Positions 1 through 7,918 of a stretch of 39,460 bases of DNA are shown in pieces. The DNA comes from an uncultured Lachnospiraceae bacterium (lineage in GTDB: Bacteria; Bacillota; Clostridia; Lachnospirales; Lachnospiraceae), in the NCBI GenBank assembly GCA_947630005.1, contig CANRGB010000016.1:1-39460 (forward strand). Reading direction: 5' to 3'. The position numbers and the translations under genes were made by a program. How positions within the stretch are numbered: the stretch's first letter is position 1; the number at the start of each line of letters is the position of its first letter. Under the pieces are notes generated by a model. The model was not told the DNA's origin, searched no databases, and was given only the letters and a program-made list of their open reading frames with translations.

Positions 1-51
1 GCCGGAGCAGTTCAGCTTTTTCAGGAAAACTTCCAGCTCTGTCCGTTCCAT
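1..51 (-). CDS. Possible N-terminal fragment of a gene cut by the left edge
   Basis: An open minus-strand frame starts with ATG at 51 and runs off the window, reading MERTELEVFLKKLNCSG. The segment looks like an amphipathic helix, but no Shine-Dalgarno sequence precedes the ATG. A second frame starting slightly upstream is also open. Function cannot be inferred, and it may not be a gene. Confidence 0.25.
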   Translation of the reverse strand, partial: MERTELEVFLKKLNCSG

Positions 52-120
52 CCAAACTTAATGACATTGGTTCACACATTCACTGTCCCGCGAGGTGATT
101 TCTGTGCATCGCGAAGCGCT

Positions 121-190
121 GTTACGTTCACGACCCGTAGGGGAGTGAACAGGAACACTGATCGGGCAGGAGGCGGCTTTCCCTCCTGCG
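121..190 (+). repeat. Hairpin pair; partial copy of a dispersed 3'-end repeat
   Basis: Two stem-loops are visible: GTTCAC (126-131) with GTGAAC (145-150), then GCAGGAGG (166-173) with CCTCCTGC (182-189). The second resembles the first hairpin of the repeats at 14181-14242 and 25695-25757, including the leading ATCGGGCAGGAGG. The second half of the longer copies is absent, so this is a partial or diverged member. No T-run follows directly. Confidence 0.5.
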
Positions 191-196
191 CATAAC

Positions 197-225
197 AATA
201 AAAACGGGCCGAAAACTCCGGCCCG
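197..225 (-). terminator. Intrinsic terminator of tRNA-Gly
   Basis: Read on the minus strand, a 7-bp stem (CGGGCCG / CGGCCCG, plus-strand 205-225) with a 7-nt loop is followed by TTTTTATT. It sits about 10 nt beyond the 3' end of the tRNA. Confidence 0.8.
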
Positions 226-235
226 CGCTAAAAAC

Positions 236-306
236 AGCAGATAACGGGAATCGAACCCGCCTCTCCAGCTTGGGAAGCTGGCGTTCTACCGATGAACTAT
301 ATCTGC
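236..306 (-). tRNA. tRNA-Gly (anticodon CCC)
   Basis: A complete cloverleaf can be folded on the minus strand. The acceptor stem is GCAGATA/TATCTGC, the D-arm stem GTTC/GAAC, the anticodon stem CCAGC/GCTGG with loop TTCCCAA (anticodon CCC), and the T-arm GCGGG/CCCGT with loop TTCGATT. The discriminator base is U, as usual for bacterial tRNA-Gly. The 3' CCA is not encoded. It has its own promoter (320-347) and terminator (197-225), so it appears to be a single-gene transcript. Confidence 0.93.
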
Positions 307-319
307 AGGAACTATGCTT

Positions 320-347
320 ATTCTAACACATAATTCCAAAAAATCAA
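320..347 (-). promoter_or_regulatory. Sigma-A promoter of tRNA-Gly
   Basis: On the minus strand, TTGATT (plus 342-347) and TAGAAT (plus 320-325) are separated by 16 nt. The predicted start is only a few bases before the tRNA 5' end at 306, as expected for a tRNA promoter. Confidence 0.65.
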
Positions 348-379
348 GGACTAATTTTAAAAACACACTGTTTTATTTC

Positions 380-2617
380 CTATACACGTGCCTTTGTTCC
401 GCGCGTGTCCCTGGACGCCGTGCGCAGCCTGCCAACGTGCACCTGCTTTCCTTTATACAGAACTTCGGGGCTTTTGCCGCCCTCGAGCCAGTACACATTC
501 TTTACGAGATCCTTCGGCCCGAGCTTTATGCCCCGCACGCCGACGGCCCCCTTTTTCTTAAGCGGGATCTCCGAGACGGCAAACCGCAGGAAATAGCCCT
601 CCTCCGTCGCGAGCACGATGTGCGCGTTCTCAGCGGCCGCGTGAATTTCGAGCACGGAATCCTCCTCAAGCAGTTTTGTGGCGGCCGTCGTACGCTTCGC
701 GACGTCGAACTCCAGGCCCTGCACCTGCTTGAGCATTCCCTGCGCCGTCACAAAGGTCAGCACGGTATCCCGTATGTCATTCAGCGGATACACGGCGACA
801 AAGTTCTCCGCGCCGCTGTCATAATTGCAGAGATTGTCAAGCGGAGTCCCCTTATCGCGGAATTTTCCGTGCGGCACGTCGGCGACGCGAAGCAGATGCA
901 TCTTTCCACGGTCCGTAAATACGCAGACTTTGTCTGTATTCAGGCAGTGCAGCACAAAGCGGTTCCCGGAATCCGCCGCCTCGCGGTTCCGCTCATACGT
1001 CTGCTCTTCGACCGTGCGCACATAGCCAAAGCGGTCCATCAGGAACACGACCGGCATCTCCTCGATCTTTTTCTCTTTCAGGACCACCTCGTCCGCGTCC
1101 TCGAGCGCCGTTCTCCTCGGACGGCCGAAATTTTTCCTGTAGGAATCAAGCTCGCGGATGATCACCTTTGCCATGGAATTGTAGTTGTTCAGAATATCCG
1201 TATAATTCGCAATATTCGCCAGCGTCTCCTCATGCTCTTTGAGCAGGACCTCAATCTCAAGGCCGATCAGCTTATACAGCCGCATATCGAGAATCGCATT
1301 TGCCTGCGCCTCCGTAAATCCAAGGCCGGCGGCCCGCTTTCTTGACCTCTCGGACTTGAAGCGGATTCCCTCCGTTGCGCCGTTCACGAGACATTCCTTC
1401 ACCTGATCTCTGCTGCGGCTGCCCCGCAGAATCTCAATGATCAGATCGATCACATCGCAGGCGCGGATCAGCCCTTCCTGAACTTCCTTTTTGCGCTCTT
1501 CCTTCCCCAGAAGATTCTGATACTTTCTCGTCGTTGTTTCAAACAGGAAATCGATATGATATTCCAGAATCTGGCGCAGACCAAGCGTCTCCGGCCGGCC
1601 GCCCGCCACCGCGAGCATATTTACACCGAAAGTATCTTCAAGTTTCGTCTTTTTGTAGAGAAGGTTTTTTAGCTGCTCCGTATCGGCGCCTTTCCTCAGT
1701 TCCAGAACGATGCGGATCCCTTCTTTGGAGGACTGATTCGAGATGTCCACAATATCCGCCGTCTTTCTGGACTCGATCAGCCCAGCGATATCGTTCAGGA
1801 ACTTGCCGATATTGGCCCCGATCATCGTGTACGGGATCTCCGTAATGACCAGGCGCTCTTTTCCGCCCTTTGCCTTTTCGACTTCCACTTTGCCGCGCAG
1901 CCGTATCTTTCCCTGTCCTGTGCGGTAGATTTCCGCGAGATCAGAGCGGTTTACGACAATGCCGCCTGTCGGGAAATCCGGTCCTTTGATATAAGTCATC
2001 AGCTCTTCAGAAGAAATCTGGTTGTTTTTGATCATGGCCTTTACGCCGTCAATGACCTCAGCCAGATTATGGGGCGGAATGCTGGTCACCATGCCGACCG
2101 CAATGCCGTCGGCGCCGTTTATGAGCAGATTCGGTATTTTTGCGGGAAGTACGAGCGGTTCTTTTTCCGTCTCGTCGAAATTCGGGCCGAAATCGACGAC
2201 GTCCTTGTCAAGATCCGCGAGAAACGCCTCCTGCGTGATCTTCTGCAGCCGCGCCTCCGTATAACGCATAGCGGCCGCGCCGTCCCCCTCAATGGAGCCG
2301 AAGTTGCCGTGCCCGTCGACGAGCGCGATTCCCTTTTTAAATTCCTGCGCCATCACGACAAGCGCTTCGTAGATCGAGCTGTCTCCATGCGGGTGATACT
2401 TGCCCATCGTGTCCCCGACGATGCGGGCGCATTTCCGGTACGGCCTGTCATAGCGGATCCCCAGTTCATACATATCGTAAAGCGTTCTGCGCTGCACCGG
2501 CTTCAGCCCGTCCCGGACATCCGGGAGCGCCCGCGCGATGATGACGCTCATCGCATAGTCAATGTATGATTTCTGCATGATATCGGAGTACTCGGCGCGA
2601 ATGATTTGTTCTTCCAT
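380..2617 (-). CDS. parC: Type IIA DNA topoisomerase subunit A (ParC-like)
   Basis: DNA breakage-reunion subunit of a gyrase/topoisomerase IV enzyme, 745 aa. The catalytic tyrosine is Tyr119 in AAMRYTE. The quinolone-resistance segment HPHGDSSIYE has Ser80 and Glu84, matching ParC numbering. The N-terminal DNA-binding domain is followed by a tower/coiled-coil region and a C-terminal beta-pinwheel ending in a basic tail. I see no QRRGGKG-type GyrA box, which favours topoisomerase IV-like decatenation over gyrase, but the two are hard to separate in Clostridia. The ATG at 2617 has a strong SD (AGGAAGGAGA). It follows parE by 74 bp carrying two hairpins, and the operon is topB - acyltransferase-like - parE - parC. 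The stop is TAG at 380. The subfamily call (ParC versus GyrA) is less certain than the enzyme class. Confidence 0.9.
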   Translation of the reverse strand: MEEQIIRAEYSDIMQKSYIDYAMSVIIARALPDVRDGLKPVQRRTLYDMYELGIRYDRPYRKCARIVGDTMGKYHPHGDSSIYEALVVMAQEFKKGIALVDGHGNFGSIEGDGAAAMRYTEARLQKITQEAFLADLDKDVVDFGPNFDETEKEPLVLPAKIPNLLINGADGIAVGMVTSIPPHNLAEVIDGVKAMIKNNQISSEELMTYIKGPDFPTGGIVVNRSDLAEIYRTGQGKIRLRGKVEVEKAKGGKERLVITEIPYTMIGANIGKFLNDIAGLIESRKTADIVDISNQSSKEGIRIVLELRKGADTEQLKNLLYKKTKLEDTFGVNMLAVAGGRPETLGLRQILEYHIDFLFETTTRKYQNLLGKEERKKEVQEGLIRACDVIDLIIEILRGSRSRDQVKECLVNGATEGIRFKSERSRKRAAGLGFTEAQANAILDMRLYKLIGLEIEVLLKEHEETLANIANYTDILNNYNSMAKVIIRELDSYRKNFGRPRRTALEDADEVVLKEKKIEEMPVVFLMDRFGYVRTVEEQTYERNREAADSGNRFVLHCLNTDKVCVFTDRGKMHLLRVADVPHGKFRDKGTPLDNLCNYDSGAENFVAVYPLNDIRDTVLTFVTAQGMLKQVQGLEFDVAKRTTAATKLLEEDSVLEIHAAAENAHIVLATEEGYFLRFAVSEIPLKKKGAVGVRGIKLGPKDLVKNVYWLEGGKSPEVLYKGKQVHVGRLRTASRDTRGTKARV

Positions 2618-2638
2618 ACAGATCTCCTTCCTGTGAAA

Positions 2639-2693
2639 GCCTGGTTTTCACAGGAAACCAGGCGGCGGACCCTGAAAAACACCGGCAGGGGTC
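2639..2693 (-). other. Two tandem hairpins in the parE-parC spacer
   Basis: One is a perfect 9-bp stem with a 7-nt loop (GCCTGGTTT at 2639-2647, AAACCAGGC at 2655-2663). The other (GACCCTG at 2668-2674 with CAGGGGTC at 2686-2693, one bulge) covers the parE stop codon. Neither is followed by a T-run, so they are not classic terminators. They may stabilise or process the mRNA, or tune the ParE:ParC ratio (inference). Confidence 0.5.
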
Positions 2694-4614
2694 AGACGTC
2701 CAGCAAAGCATCCTGCGCATGTTCATAGATAAACGCCTTGCGCGGGGGGACCTCCGTTCCCATGAGCATGCTGGTGATATTTGAAGCAATGCGGGCATCT
2801 TCAATTTCAACAAGTTTCAGTATGCGGGTCTCCGGGTTCAGGGTCGTCTCCCAGAGCTGACCGGCATCCATTTCGCCAAGACCCTTATACCTCTGCAGCG
2901 TAAACGATCCTTTGTGGGTTCTGCGGTATTTTTCCAGAGCTTTGTCGTCGTAAAGATACGATTCCTTTCCGCGCGCGGGAATAACCTTATAGAGCGGCGG
3001 CATCGCAAGGTAGACATGTCCCTCGTAGATCAGTTCCGGCATGAAACGGTAAAATAACGTCAGAAGCAGCGTGCTGATATGCGCGCCGTCCACGTCGGCG
3101 TCGGCCATGATGATGATCTTATTGTAGCGGAGTTTTGTGATGTCGAAATCGTTGCCGTACCCCTCGGAGAAACCGCAGCCGAACGCGTTGATCATCGTCT
3201 TGATCTCGGCGTTGGCAAGCACCTTGTCGATGCTCGCCTTCTCCACGTTCAGAATTTTCCCGCGGATGGGAAGGATCGCCTGATAGCTGCGGTCGCGCGC
3301 CGTCTTCGCGGAACCGCCTGCCGAATCCCCCTCGACGATAAAGATCTCGCAGATACTGCTGTCGCGGCTCTCGCAGTTCGCGAGCTTTCCGTTGCTGTCA
3401 AACGAGTATTTCTGTCTGGTCAGCAGATTTGTTTTCGCGCGCTCTTCCGTCTTCCGGATCTTTGCCGCTTTCTCCGCACAGGAGAGGACCGCCTTCAGCA
3501 CATCCAGATGCTTGTCAAAATACAGGACGACTTCATCCCCCGTCACTTTCCCGACCGCGCGGGCCGCATCCTGATTATCCAGCTTTGTCTTGGTCTGCCC
3601 TTCAAAGCGGGGATCCGGATGTTTGACCGAGATGACGGCAGTCATGCCGCTGCGGATATCGGTTCCCGTAAAATTCGCGTCCTTCTCCCTGAGGACGCCG
3701 ATCTGACGCGCATACATATTCATCACGGCAGTAAACGCCGACTTGAATCCGGTCAGATGCGTGCCGCCCTCGGCATTGTAAATGTTGTTGCAGAATCCCA
3801 GCACGTTCTCATGAAATTCGTTGACATACTGGAAGGCCGCTTCCACGACGATGCCGTCCGACTCTCCTTTAAAGTAAATGGGATCGCAGACGGGCTCCGA
3901 TTCCTGGCCAAGCTCCCGCACGTAGCCTGCGATCCCTTCCGGTTCGCGGTACACGATCGTCTCCGGCTCATCCCGGCGTCTGTCCTCGAAGCGGATCGTC
4001 AGCTGCGGATTCAGATATGCCGTCTCGTGCAGCCTGCTCTTTAACTCTGTAGAGGAAAACCTGGTCTTCTCGAAAATCTCCGGATCCGGAAGAAACTGAA
4101 TGCGGGTACCTGTCTTTTTTGTCCGGCCGGTCACAGGAAGCAGGCCGTTCTCCAGTTCAAGAACCGGAATCCCGCGCTCGTACCGGTCATGATGTATCTT
4201 TCCTTCAAGCATAACCTGCACGTCCAGCCAGGAGGAAAGCGCGTTTACAACCGAAGATCCCACTCCGTGAAGCCCGCCGCTCGTCTTATAGACGGAATTG
4301 TCAAATTTCCCTCCGGCGTGAAGCGTCGTAAAAACCAGCCGTTCGGCCGGGATCCCTTTTTCGTGCATTCCCACCGGAATTCCGCGGCCGTCGTCTTCGA
4401 CGACCGCGGATCCGTCTTTTTCCAGATATACTTTGATTTCCGTACAGTATCCTGCCAGATGCTCGTCGACCGAATTATCGACGATCTCATAAATCAGATG
4501 ATTCAGCCCTTTGCGGGAAACGCTTCCGATATACATGCCGGGGCGTTTCCTGACAGCCTCCAGCCCCTCGAGCACGGAAATACTGCCCGCGTCATACGTT
4601 TTGCTGCCTGCCAT
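2692..4614 (-). CDS. parE: Type IIA DNA topoisomerase subunit B (ParE-like)
   Basis: ATPase subunit of the topoisomerase, 640 aa, partner of the downstream parC product. The GHKL ATP-binding motifs are EIVDNSVDE (43-51), DDGRGIP (74-80) and GGLHGVG (113-119). A transducer domain follows, then a TOPRIM domain with EGDSAGG and the metal-binding DADVDGAH. The C-terminal motif MLMGTEVPPRKAFI is typical. Length matches ParE/GyrB of Gram-positives without the enterobacterial insertion. The ATG at 4614 is chosen because GGAGG lies 6 nt upstream and homology begins there; the frame stays open upstream to 4770, but that stretch overlaps the preceding gene. Only 2 nt separate it from the preceding stop, implying translational coupling. 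ParE and GyrB cannot be fully distinguished by eye. Confidence 0.92.
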   Translation of the reverse strand: MAGSKTYDAGSISVLEGLEAVRKRPGMYIGSVSRKGLNHLIYEIVDNSVDEHLAGYCTEIKVYLEKDGSAVVEDDGRGIPVGMHEKGIPAERLVFTTLHAGGKFDNSVYKTSGGLHGVGSSVVNALSSWLDVQVMLEGKIHHDRYERGIPVLELENGLLPVTGRTKKTGTRIQFLPDPEIFEKTRFSSTELKSRLHETAYLNPQLTIRFEDRRRDEPETIVYREPEGIAGYVRELGQESEPVCDPIYFKGESDGIVVEAAFQYVNEFHENVLGFCNNIYNAEGGTHLTGFKSAFTAVMNMYARQIGVLREKDANFTGTDIRSGMTAVISVKHPDPRFEGQTKTKLDNQDAARAVGKVTGDEVVLYFDKHLDVLKAVLSCAEKAAKIRKTEERAKTNLLTRQKYSFDSNGKLANCESRDSSICEIFIVEGDSAGGSAKTARDRSYQAILPIRGKILNVEKASIDKVLANAEIKTMINAFGCGFSEGYGNDFDITKLRYNKIIIMADADVDGAHISTLLLTLFYRFMPELIYEGHVYLAMPPLYKVIPARGKESYLYDDKALEKYRRTHKGSFTLQRYKGLGEMDAGQLWETTLNPETRILKLVEIEDARIASNITSMLMGTEVPPRKAFIYEHAQDALLDV

Positions 4615-4616
4615 TT

Positions 4617-5300
4617 CTACCTCCAGATTTTTTCCGCGACCTCCCCGCGCTTCTTGTAAATCGATCCGGCCGGAACCGCCTCGCGCACAGAGGAGAGCGG
4701 ATAGATATTCGTGTTCGGACCGATCACGGTTCCCGGATTCAGCACGGAACCGCAGCCTACCTCCACACAATCCCCAAGCATCGCGCCGAATTTCTTCAGC
4801 CCCGTCTCGTACCGCTCCTGCCCGGCTTTCACAACCACAAGCGTCTTGTCAGATTTTACATTGGAAGTGATGGAGCCGGCGCCCATATGGGCCTTATACC
4901 CCAGAATAGAATCGCCGACATAGTTATAATGCGGAACCTGCACTTTATTAAACAGGATGACATTCTTAAGCTCCGTTGAATTGCCGACGACGGCTCCCTC
5001 CCCGACGACTGCGCTGCCGCGGATAAACGCGCAGTGCCGCACTTCGGCGTCTTTTCCGATGATCGCAGGACCGCTGATATACGCGGTCGGCGCCACCCTG
5101 GCTGACCGCGCGATCCAGATATTTTCCCCGCGCTTTTCGTACTCCTCTTCGCTCAGCCCGGCGCCGAGCACGGAAATAAAGCTTCCGATCTTCGGGAGAA
5201 CTTCCCAGGGATACACCGCACCGTCAAAAATATCACGCGCGATCGTTTCTTCCAGCGTAAAAAGATTTTCTATTCTGCACATCTCCAGATTACATTCCAT
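4617..5300 (-). CDS. Left-handed beta-helix (hexapeptide) protein, GlmU acyltransferase-like
   Basis: 227 aa. A short N-terminal segment (IENLFTLEETIARDIFDGAVYPWEVLP) is followed by hexapeptide-repeat coils rich in I/V-G-x-x-A (IIGKDAEVRHCAFIRGSAVVGEGAVVGNSTEL), the signature of left-handed beta-helix acyltransferases. It resembles the C-terminal half of GlmU and lacks the pyrophosphorylase half. Such stand-alone proteins in Clostridia are often labelled UDP-GlcNAc pyrophosphorylase-like, but no uridylyltransferase motif is present, so nucleotide-sugar N- or O-acylation is only an inference. The ATG at 5300 has AAGGAGG 6 nt upstream; an upstream in-frame TTG at 5354 is less likely. It lies between topB and parE, overlapping the parE ribosome-binding site. 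Confidence 0.75.
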   Translation of the reverse strand: MECNLEMCRIENLFTLEETIARDIFDGAVYPWEVLPKIGSFISVLGAGLSEEEYEKRGENIWIARSARVAPTAYISGPAIIGKDAEVRHCAFIRGSAVVGEGAVVGNSTELKNVILFNKVQVPHYNYVGDSILGYKAHMGAGSITSNVKSDKTLVVVKAGQERYETGLKKFGAMLGDCVEVGCGSVLNPGTVIGPNTNIYPLSSVREAVPAGSIYKKRGEVAEKIWR

Positions 5301-5385
5301 CAAGATCCTCCTTACGATATCTCTTTCCCGTTTATCTTCATATAAGTTTTCCAATAATTCTTTCTATGTTTTTTACAATGCCGCG

Positions 5386-7671
5386 TTACAATTCTTTTTT
5401 TGTCCGCGTGCGCGTTCCGGTTCTTTTCCCGGTACTTCCCTGTCCGGCGCGCGTTCCGCTCCTTTTTCCGGCAGTCCCCTGACTGGCGCGTGTTCCGCTC
5501 CACCGCCCTGCGCCGCTTTTCGTATCCGCCCGTTCCCCGCTTTCCGATCTCCGCGGGGATGTTTTCTGATAATATTTCGCGGCTTCGTCAAACAGAGGCC
5601 GGAGCGCCGCCTGATTGTTCAGCGCAAGCACGCCGTCCGTCCTCGAGCGCACAAAGTGCGTCAGTTTCTGCATATATTCGCCGCCTGTGATCGTGCCCTC
5701 CGCGACATAATTCAGTCCTTTTTCCCAGCTCGCCGTCAGCTCAGGGTTCAGCAGGGAGCGGATCGAACAGAACACGACGTCAAAGATCATCTCTCCGAGA
5801 AGCGTCGGCGTCAGAATCTGCGTTTTTTTATTCAGGGCGATATAGTTGTTTGCGGCCAGCTTTTTTAAAATCTCCGCGCGCGTGGCGCTTGTCCCGATAC
5901 CGCAGCTTTTGATCTGCGCGCGCAGCTCCTCATCCTCGATCAGCTGTCCCGCGTTTTCCATCGCGAGGATCATGGAACCGGAGTTATACCGTTTGGGCGG
6001 GGAAGTCTCCCCTTTTCGGACTTCCAGGGAATCCACCGTAAGCCGCATCCCCTTCCGGATCCGTTTCAGTAATTCGGGCAGCGCGGGATCGTTTATGACC
6101 GCGGCGTTCTGTTCTTTTTCTGACTCTTTTTCTGATTCTTTTTCCGGACTTTCCCCGCTTTCCTCCGGATTACTCTCCGAAGGCGCCTCCTGCGGATCCT
6201 TTTTCTTTCGGTCATACGGATTTCCCGCCACTTTAAAATATCCTTCCGAGAGCAGAATCTTAAAAGAATAAAAGAATTTCTCCGCCGGCGCGTCCGGTTC
6301 TTCAGCCGGTTTCATGGCTGTCACCAGACTCACTTTCTGAAACTCGGCGGCCGGATAAAAAATACTGAGAAACCTGCGGACGATCGCGGCGTAGACGCCG
6401 GCCGCGGTTCCTTTCACGGAACGCAGCGCCGAGAGCCCCTGACCAGTCGGAATGATCGCATAGTGATCCGTGATCTGCTTGTCGTTGACATAGCGCGTGC
6501 GGGCAATCCCCCTGTACCTGCCGGCCTGAAGCACTTCCTCCGCAAACGGAGCCGCCGGCGCGTAGCCTTTCAGCCCGGTGATATTCTTATGGATCTCCTT
6601 TGCCACCGCGCTCGAAAGCACTCTCGCGTCGGTGCGCGGATAGGTCACAAGCTTTTTCTCATAGAGATCCTGCACGATCCGCAGTGTTTCGTCGGGGCTG
6701 ATTTTGAACATACGGGAGCAGTCGTTCTGCAGCTCGGCCAGATTGTAGAGCAGCGGCGGATTCTTCTTTTCCAGCCTGCGCTCAATAAAATCAACGGATG
6801 TCTCAATCCGCCTGTTTTCTGTCGGAAGCGGTCCGAGCAGTCTGCGGATCATATTCTCGGCGTCCTCGCGCTCTTTAAAGCCGTTTTCCCTGCTGAGCTT
6901 CGGCGATAAATAGAATGCGGAGCCCTCCACGGCCCGAAATTCACCGGTCAGCTTTCTGCCTTCAAAATTCACCGTCTGCAGCACCCGGTAAAACGGAGTC
7001 TTCACAAACCGGCGTATTTCCCGTTCGCGCCGGACGATCATCCCGAGAACACAGGTCATAACGCGGCCGACGGAAACCACCGAATAATTTGTTCCGAGAT
7101 AATTCGAGATGGTGTTTCCGTAGCGCAGCGTCAGAAGGCGTGAAAAATTGATCCCCATCAGGTAATCTTCTTTCGCCCTCAGATAAGCCGCCTCCGAAAG
7201 ATTGTCATACTCGGACAGATCTTTTGCTTCCCGGATCCCGCGCAGGATCTCTTCCTCCGTCTGCGAGTCGATCCAGACCCTTTTCCGCTTCTTCCCTCTG
7301 ACCTCTGCCATCTGTTCGACCAGGCGGTAAATATACTCTCCCTCGCGCCCGGAATCCGTGCAGACATAGATCGTCTCCACATCGCGCCGGTTCAGCAGAG
7401 CGCTCACAATATCGAACTGTTTCTTTACGCCGGGGATTACTTCATACAGAAATGTTTCCGGCAAAAACGGAAGTGTGGAAAGGCTCCATCTGCGGTACTT
7501 CTCATCATATGCTTCGGGGTAGCTCATTGTGATCAGATGACCGACGCACCATGTCACGACATAGGAATCGGACTCCAGATATCCGTCGCGGCGGCCCATA
7601 TTTTCCTTCAGAGCACGCGCAAATTCCTGTGCCACACTCGGCTTCTCCGCAATAAACAGTGATTTGGCCAT
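5386..7671 (-). CDS. topB: DNA topoisomerase III (type IA)
   Basis: Single-strand cutting topoisomerase that decatenates DNA and resolves recombination intermediates; 761 aa. The TOPRIM start is IAEKPSVAQ (7-15), and the metal motif TDSGREGE (105-112) is the DxG variant also known from Firmicutes TopB rather than DxD. The active-site tyrosine is Tyr344 in VTYPRTDAR. An acidic/lysine linker (about 475-510) interrupts the core. The C-terminal ~55 residues are a low-complexity basic tail of SGTRA/GKRSGTR-type repeats with no zinc fingers, probably DNA-binding. The ATG at 7671 has AAGGAGG 5 nt upstream. It is first gene of the topB-parE-parC unit, behind a sigma-A promoter and a LexA box. TopB is preferred over TopA because of the length, the missing zinc ribbons and the TopB-type motif. 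Confidence 0.92.
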   Translation of the reverse strand: MAKSLFIAEKPSVAQEFARALKENMGRRDGYLESDSYVVTWCVGHLITMSYPEAYDEKYRRWSLSTLPFLPETFLYEVIPGVKKQFDIVSALLNRRDVETIYVCTDSGREGEYIYRLVEQMAEVRGKKRKRVWIDSQTEEEILRGIREAKDLSEYDNLSEAAYLRAKEDYLMGINFSRLLTLRYGNTISNYLGTNYSVVSVGRVMTCVLGMIVRREREIRRFVKTPFYRVLQTVNFEGRKLTGEFRAVEGSAFYLSPKLSRENGFKEREDAENMIRRLLGPLPTENRRIETSVDFIERRLEKKNPPLLYNLAELQNDCSRMFKISPDETLRIVQDLYEKKLVTYPRTDARVLSSAVAKEIHKNITGLKGYAPAAPFAEEVLQAGRYRGIARTRYVNDKQITDHYAIIPTGQGLSALRSVKGTAAGVYAAIVRRFLSIFYPAAEFQKVSLVTAMKPAEEPDAPAEKFFYSFKILLSEGYFKVAGNPYDRKKKDPQEAPSESNPEESGESPEKESEKESEKEQNAAVINDPALPELLKRIRKGMRLTVDSLEVRKGETSPPKRYNSGSMILAMENAGQLIEDEELRAQIKSCGIGTSATRAEILKKLAANNYIALNKKTQILTPTLLGEMIFDVVFCSIRSLLNPELTASWEKGLNYVAEGTITGGEYMQKLTHFVRSRTDGVLALNNQAALRPLFDEAAKYYQKTSPRRSESGERADTKSGAGRWSGTRASQGTAGKRSGTRAGQGSTGKRTGTRTRTKKEL

Positions 7672-7710
7672 CGATACCTCCTTACTTTTTCTCCCGAAAA
7701 ATCTACAGCT

Positions 7711-7738
7711 ATCATATCATTTTTTCTTAAAATGTCAA
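7711..7738 (-). promoter_or_regulatory. Sigma-A promoter of the topB operon
   Basis: On the minus strand, a consensus TTGACA (plus 7733-7738) and TATGAT (plus 7711-7716) are separated by 16 nt, giving a leader of about 35 nt to the topB start. A LexA box lies 18 bp upstream of the -35. Confidence 0.75.
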
Positions 7739-7756
7739 TCCTTCTGAAATATTTTT

Positions 7757-7770
7757 CGAACATATGTTCT
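7757..7770. promoter_or_regulatory. LexA (SOS) operator, perfect palindrome
   Basis: CGAACATATGTTCT contains the 12-bp palindrome GAACATATGTTC (7758-7769), which fits the Gram-positive LexA consensus CGAAC-N4-GTTCG at all but the last base. It sits just upstream of the topB promoter. No gene on the plus strand starts near it, so topB is the only evident target. Being upstream of -35 rather than overlapping it, repression strength is uncertain. Confidence 0.75.
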
Positions 7771-7797
7771 TTATAGATGCGGCTCTGCGGACGCAAA

Positions 7798-7826
7798 CAG
7801 CGGCGGAAATTCATGTTCCGCCGCTG
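7798..7826 (-). terminator. Stem-loop downstream of asd
   Basis: A perfect 11-bp stem (CAGCGGCGGAA / TTCCGCCGCTG) with a 7-nt loop lies about 90 bp past the asd stop. On the minus strand it is followed by only TTTG, so termination may be partly factor-dependent. The rest of 7672-7918 holds the topB promoter and LexA box; I see no gene there. Confidence 0.6.
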
Positions 7827-7918
7827 CACGGGTACTTCTTTTCTTCTGAATCAGGCTGTCATTACAACCCGTACGGTCTTTTGGCGCCGCGCGTCCTGCC
7901 CCGCCTGTCTTCCTGTGG

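Noticed and set aside
5386-7671. TopB TOPRIM motif TDSGREGE lacks the second Asp of DxD
   Set aside because: Firmicutes TopB proteins also carry the DxG form (for example ATDAGREGE), so this is a family variant and not a damaged active site.
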